NCBI GenBank assembly: GCA_946482165.1 | Contig: CAMLQS010000217.1 | Location: 1 to 8,586 of the forward strand | Reading direction: 5' to 3' | DNA from: an uncultured Verrucomicrobiota bacterium | Lineage (GTDB): Bacteria > Verrucomicrobiota > Verrucomicrobiae > Opitutales > Opitutaceae | Length of the DNA stretch: 8,586 bases | Part shown: positions 5,958-8,586 of the stretch, piece by piece | How the letters are laid out: every line of letters starts with the position of its first letter | Position numbering within the stretch: the first letter of the stretch is position 1 | Translations under genes and position numbers: made by a program | Notes under the pieces: generated by a model | The model's database searches: none | Seen by the model: the letters and a program-made list of their open reading frames with translations, nothing else | What the model was told of the DNA's origin: nothing

Positions 5958-6821
5958 ATGAAACTTACCCGTCTGGTCGGCTCACTCGCGCTGGCGTGTT
6001 TGGTCGCGTTTTCCGCCCGGGCGGCGGAGTTTGAAGGAACTCTGAAATGGACCTTCTCGGTAGAAGTCACCGATGCGGAGCTGAAGGCAAAGATGGCCGA
6101 GGCGCAGAAGGAGATGGCTGACCCGGCGAAACTCGCGCAGATGAAAGCCTCGCTCGAAAACCCGCAGATGAAGGCGATGATGGAGCAAAATCCGCAGATG
6201 CGCGCCGCGATGGAAGCGCAGATCAAGATGGCGGAAGACGCCGCTGCGGGCAAGGGAGGTGGCGACATGATCACCTCGATGATGCCCAAGGCAATGACGC
6301 TTCGCACCAAGGCGGCCAAGACGCGAGTGATCACCGAGGGCGGGGCGATGCCGATGGAAATTATCACGCGCCCGGGCGAGCCGAACGCCTACCTCGTGAA
6401 CAGGCCGGCGAGAAGCTTTTCGAAATTGCCGCTCTCCGCCGCGGAGAAGGATGCGAAGAAGATGAGTTACAAGGTCACGAAAGGAGCCGGCACGGCGAAG
6501 ATCCTGGGGTATACGTGCGAGGAGTATCTGGTGGAGGTCATGCACGAGGGCCAGACGATCCGCAACCGGCTATGGGCGACGGATGATATTGCCGGTTTGG
6601 ACACGGCCGCGCTCGCGAACGCACGTTTTGGCGGTGATGATGCGCCTTACCTCAAGGAGGTGGATGGGCTCCCGCTGCGGATGGAAATGACACACCCCCA
6701 GATGCGCCTGAAAATGGAGGCCGCCTCGATCAAGGCGGGGACTATCTCCGATGACGAATTTGAGGTGCCGGACGGTTTCATCGAAAAGCCATATCAGGCC
6801 ACTCCCACGCCGAAAACTTAG
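5958..6821 (+). CDS. Exported DUF4412-like protein with a Met/Gln-rich helical insert
   Basis: A 287-residue protein of unknown function, probably periplasmic. A signal peptide is clear: MKLTR, a hydrophobic core at 6-18, and an Ala-Arg-Ala cleavage site near 20-22. After a short beta segment (AEFEGTLKWTFSVEV) comes a polar helical region at about 38-100 rich in Met, Lys, Gln and Ala, containing ENPQM (67-71) and QNPQM (77-81). Residues 105-275 look like the DUF4412 fold: residues 125-137 resemble the stretch carrying the Met-rich strands of that family, and KILGYTCEEYLVE (181-193) matches its 'I-x-GY-x-x-x-x-Y/W' element. The C-terminus, DEFEVPDGF, is also typical of the family. The gene follows a terminator and precedes a long gene-free stretch, so it is probably monocistronic. 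No Shine-Dalgarno sequence precedes the ATG; the start is chosen from the signal peptide. The domain call comes from pattern recognition and is moderately sure. Confidence 0.75.
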   Translation: MKLTRLVGSLALACLVAFSARAAEFEGTLKWTFSVEVTDAELKAKMAEAQKEMADPAKLAQMKASLENPQMKAMMEQNPQMRAAMEAQIKMAEDAAAGKGGGDMITSMMPKAMTLRTKAAKTRVITEGGAMPMEIITRPGEPNAYLVNRPARSFSKLPLSAAEKDAKKMSYKVTKGAGTAKILGYTCEEYLVEVMHEGQTIRNRLWATDDIAGLDTAALANARFGGDDAPYLKEVDGLPLRMEMTHPQMRLKMEAASIKAGTISDDEFEVPDGFIEKPYQATPTPKT

Positions 6822-6850
6822 GCTGAGTCTCGCGAATAAACCGGAGCAGC

Positions 6851-6952
6851 GTGAGCGAGAAAGGATGCTTGGCCAAGACGACAGAGGCGGAGGCGGACCG
6901 GAGGTCCGTGCGGCCGAGGTCAACGCCGGCCCGGCGCCCTTTCTCGTTTCAC
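6851..6952. repeat. Nested inverted repeat, about 100 bases, with potential to fold into a branched structure
   Basis: The outer arms are GTGA (6851-6854) with TCAC (6949-6952), then a small internal loop, then the perfect 9-base pair CGAGAAAGG (6856-6864) with CCTTTCTCG (6938-6946). Two smaller hairpins lie inside: CGGACC (6894-6899) with GGTCCG (6903-6908) around a GGA triloop, and CGCCG (6924-6928) with CGGCG (6932-6936) around GCC. Together they would give a closing stem holding two hairpin arms. It begins 29 bases after the DUF4412-like stop. It could be a 3'-UTR structure or loose terminator, a small RNA, or a miniature inverted-repeat remnant. I see no conserved RNA family in it. Confidence 0.5.
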
Positions 6953-6980
6953 TCGTAGAGCGTTAGCCGATGACTCAAAC

Positions 6981-7010
6981 CGCTAAAGTTCGCTAATCGT
7001 CGCTAAATCG
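6981..7010. repeat. Three-copy 10-base tandem repeat with CGCTAA core
   Basis: The units are CGCTAAAGTT (6981-6990), CGCTAATCGT (6991-7000) and CGCTAAATCG (7001-7010). The first six bases are identical in all three and the period is exactly 10, close to one helical turn. The reverse complement TTAGCG recurs at 7167-7172. The spacing would place a bound protein on one face of the DNA, but decay of a simple tandem repeat is an equally good explanation. Confidence 0.6.
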
Positions 7011-7156
7011 ACCTTCGGCCCGGCCATTCAACCCCCGCCTCTTTGTCCGCGTCTGCGGGCTTGGCTGTGTTCGCTTGGCAGCGACCGAGACGAGTCGACG
7101 CGACGAGATCAGCGCCGACTGCTTGAGAAAGGTTCGCCGAGAGTAGTGAGGGACGC

Positions 7157-7185
7157 GTTTCGAGCGTTAGCGCTGAGCTGGAAAC
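7157..7185. repeat. Imperfect hairpin with GTTTC/GAAAC arms
   Basis: GTTTCGAGC at 7157-7165 pairs with GCTGGAAAC at 7177-7185 apart from one central mismatch, and a small AGCG/CGCT stem can form inside instead. Its core GAGCGTTAGC (7162-7171) also occurs at 6958-6967, in both cases downstream of CGTTTC. There is no T-tract, so it is not a terminator. The function is unknown. Confidence 0.4.
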
Positions 7186-7415
7186 AGGTAGGGTTTGGCG
7201 GCTCGCACCAAAACAAGCCATTCTCGCCCGAAAGCTCCTCGGCGCCCTCGCTCCAGCGGCGACCACAGCAGCCTGCCACGCGGTGAGTTCGTTAAACTTT
7301 GACGTAACTTGAGCGAGATCGGCGTGCCGCCAGCGAAACGCCGCCGGTTTGGAGGTCAGAATCGGTGCCCACGTGAGTGTCGCGCGTTGGAAGAGAATGA
7401 GGGCGAGGGGGCTGC

Positions 7416-7452
7416 AAAGAAAGCGACGCCGCCTATGCGCAAGGCGGCGTCG
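7416..7452 (-). terminator. Rho-independent terminator downstream of ychJ
   Basis: CGACGCCGCCT (7424-7434) and AGGCGGCGTCG (7442-7452) form a perfect 11-base GC-rich stem around a 7-base loop. On the minus strand the stem is followed by CTTTCTTTG, a T-rich tract; on the plus strand the following bases are not T-rich. It starts 49 bases after the ychJ stop in the direction of ychJ transcription, so it ends that gene or operon. Confidence 0.85.
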
Positions 7453-7501
7453 TTGTGCGGGCAGGGGATAATCCGCGGGGAGCCCGGAGTGGTTGTGGAA
7501 C

Positions 7502-8014
7502 TCAGCTACCGCAGCACTTTTTGAATTTTTTGCCGGAGCCGCAGGGACAAGGATCGTTTCGGCCGATCTTGGGTGCTTCGCGGCGCACGGGCTCGGTCTT
7601 GGGAACGATCATGCCGGCGTAGACCCAGTTGCCGTCCTCGCGGATGAATCGGGCCTTCTCGACGTGTTTGCGTTCCTCGCCGGCGGATTTGAACCGGGCA
7701 ACGAAGTCCACGGTGCCTTCCTGGTCGGTTTCGCCGCCCCCGTCGGTGCCGGTGACCTCAAGACCAAGCCATTCGGAGGACTCGGCCCATTCGCGTGCGT
7801 CCTTCTCGCTGAAGTCTGCCTGCTGCTCGGCGCTGAGCGAACGGCGGAGGTGGATGAAGTTGCGCTTCACATAGGCACTGTAGCGCGAGCGCATCAGCGC
7901 CTCAGGCGTGGAGGCCGGCGAACCTGCGAGGATCGGGCCGCAGCAGTGGTCAAAGGACTTGCCGGAACCGCAAGGGCATAGATCGGAGGCGGGAGTAGAG
8001 TCTGCTTGGGACAT
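7502..8014 (-). CDS. ychJ: YchJ family protein (UPF0225) with two SEC-C motifs
   Basis: A 170-residue cytosolic protein, close to E. coli YchJ (about 152). An N-terminal SEC-C motif places Cys13, Cys15, Cys24 and Cys25 as CxCx8CC, and a C-terminal one places Cys156, Cys158, Cys167 and Cys168 in the same pattern ([14 protein letters not shown]). SEC-C motifs bind zinc; the same motif ends SecA. The middle (about 38-140) is the YchJ NTF2-like domain, with [10 protein letters not shown] at 40-49, EWLGLEV at 81-87 and VDFVARF at 102-108. Both the domain order and these blocks match YchJ closely. The biochemical role of the family is not established. The ATG at 8012-8014 has only a weak upstream context. 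It lies 55 bases downstream of the TPR-type gene, possibly co-transcribed with it, and is followed by its own terminator. Confidence 0.93.
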   Translation of the reverse strand: MSQADSTPASDLCPCGSGKSFDHCCGPILAGSPASTPEALMRSRYSAYVKRNFIHLRRSLSAEQQADFSEKDAREWAESSEWLGLEVTGTDGGGETDQEGTVDFVARFKSAGEERKHVEKARFIREDGNWVYAGMIVPKTEPVRREAPKIGRNDPCPCGSGKKFKKCCGS

Positions 8015-8069
8015 GAAGCGTTCATTCGCGCTGCTTATTCGCGATGGGGCAAGAACGGAGCACTTTGGT

Positions 8070-8586
8070 TTAACTTTCTGTGACTAACCGAAGACGAGCG
8101 TCGAGCTTGCGGATGGCCCCATCACGATTTGAGACATACAGATAACGGTCTGAGCGCAACGTGTTAAGGATCTCCTGCATAAGTTGCGGGGACGGTTTAC
8201 GGACGAGTGGCAAGCGCTCGATCAGATCAATGGACTCATCGAGCTTACTCGTTTTCAACTTGAGCTGGAGCAGGGCGACCAACGCGGAGGTATTTAGCGT
8301 GTCCACCTCGATGGCGCGCGCGAAGAAGCTTTCGGCCATTTCGAGTTCTCCCATTGCTTGTAGGTGCCGTCCCAGAGCGGCGAAGGTGGACGACGGCACC
8401 ATACTGGACGAGAGCACTTTGTTGAGGCGGGAAGCGCCCTCGGCGTCCGCGCCGCGCCCATAGAAACTGAGGCCTTCCAGCCCGGTGAACATCGCGCGTT
8501 CCGTCGGTAGCAAGTTAGATTCTTTCTCCAGCCACTCCGCCGCATGTTGTCCTGCTTCCGCATAAGCTTTTTGTGAAAGGTCCGAT
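8070..8586 (-). CDS. TPR-type repeat protein, C-terminal part; start lies beyond the right edge
   Basis: The frame is open from the window edge to a TAA at 8070-8072, giving at least 171 residues. A TTG at 8511-8513 could be read as a start, but the frame continues without a stop upstream of it as good amphipathic helix ([19 protein letters not shown]), so the gene almost certainly begins outside the window. Tetratricopeptide-like helix pairs are visible: [20 protein letters not shown] followed by [11 protein letters not shown] with TPR spacing (G and A at small positions, P/N near the turn), then a second set in [20 protein letters not shown]. The last 25 residues are basic and charged ([11 protein letters not shown]). 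TPR proteins act as protein-binding scaffolds; the partner and location cannot be told from this fragment. Confidence 0.75.
   Translation of the reverse strand, partial: SDLSQKAYAEAGQHAAEWLEKESNLLPTERAMFTGLEGLSFYGRGADAEGASRLNKVLSSSMVPSSTFAALGRHLQAMGELEMAESFFARAIEVDTLNTSALVALLQLKLKTSKLDESIDLIERLPLVRKPSPQLMQEILNTLRSDRYLYVSNRDGAIRKLDARLRLVTES

Larger units (their letters stand above)
6822..7501. other. Gene-free intergenic region of about 680 bases with several structured elements
   Basis: Both flanking genes point inward (the DUF4412-like gene rightward, ychJ leftward), so this is a convergent intergenic region. Such regions normally need only terminators and are short. I find no ORF here with recognisable protein features, no tRNA and no mobile-element gene. 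It does hold a nested inverted repeat (6851-6952), a 10-base tandem repeat (6981-7010), a hairpin with a repeated GAGCGTTAGC core (7157-7185), a hairpin CGGCGT/ACGCCG (7320-7343) and the ychJ terminator (7416-7452). The length is unexplained; a decayed gene, an interspersed repeat or a non-coding RNA are all possible. Confidence 0.6.

Noticed and set aside
6924..6950. Intrinsic terminator for the DUF4412-like gene (CGCCG/CGGCG stem followed by CCCTTTCTCG)
   Set aside because: The stem is only five pairs and the T-run is short and interrupted. It is better described as part of the larger nested inverted repeat.
6958..7010. Integron attC site suggested by GTTAGCC near short repeats
   Set aside because: GTTAGCC does not fit the GTTRRRY core consensus, and I found no partner RYYYAAC core or attC-type L-boxes. 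No integrase or cassette gene is nearby.
6981..7010. CRISPR array
   Set aside because: Units are 10 bases with no unique spacers between them, and there are no cas genes.
8070..8513. A complete 147-residue gene starting at the TTG at 8511-8513
   Set aside because: The frame stays open to the window edge with helix-like sequence upstream, so the true start lies outside and the gene is partial.

Overview
The window reads as ordinary chromosomal DNA from a GC-rich Gram-negative bacterium. My best guess is the Verrucomicrobiota, family Opitutaceae. The guess rests on the overall look of the proteins (a short Lrp regulator starting MNPVLKLL paired with an aminotransferase, a GlnRS with an extra N-lobe insert, small secreted proteins) and on recollection of the family, not on a marker gene or a search. 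TGA, TAA and TAG are all used as normal stops.

Left block (1-3896, minus strand): glnS, tmk and holB run head to tail with gaps of 55 and 108 bases, so co-transcription is likely. They encode glutaminyl-tRNA synthetase, thymidylate kinase and the delta-prime clamp-loader subunit: translation, dTTP supply and replication. Downstream of holB lies the 5' part of a small secreted-protein gene. It has an in-frame TGA inside an otherwise continuous protein motif and leaves the window at base 1.

Centre (3897-6821, plus strand): a 206-base divergent intergenic region separates glnS from a two-gene unit, an Lrp/AsnC-type regulator followed 14 bases later by a class I/II aminotransferase with a strong ribosome binding site. 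A clear intrinsic terminator ends this unit. Next comes a gene for an exported DUF4412-like protein with an unusual Met/Gln/Asn-Pro-rich helical insert.

Right block (6822-8586): about 680 bases hold no gene I can defend, but they contain several structured elements: a roughly 100-base nested inverted repeat, a three-copy 10-base tandem repeat and a shorter hairpin. A convincing minus-strand terminator closes the block and serves ychJ (two SEC-C metal-binding motifs). A TPR-type protein gene lies upstream of ychJ, and its start is beyond the right edge.

I see no CRISPR array, transposase, integrase, phage gene, toxin-antitoxin pair, tRNA or rRNA. I cannot show a new multi-gene system here. 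The observations most worth a second look are the structured 6.82-7.50 kb intergenic region, the STI1-like segment in the DUF4412-type protein, and the interrupted gene at the left edge.
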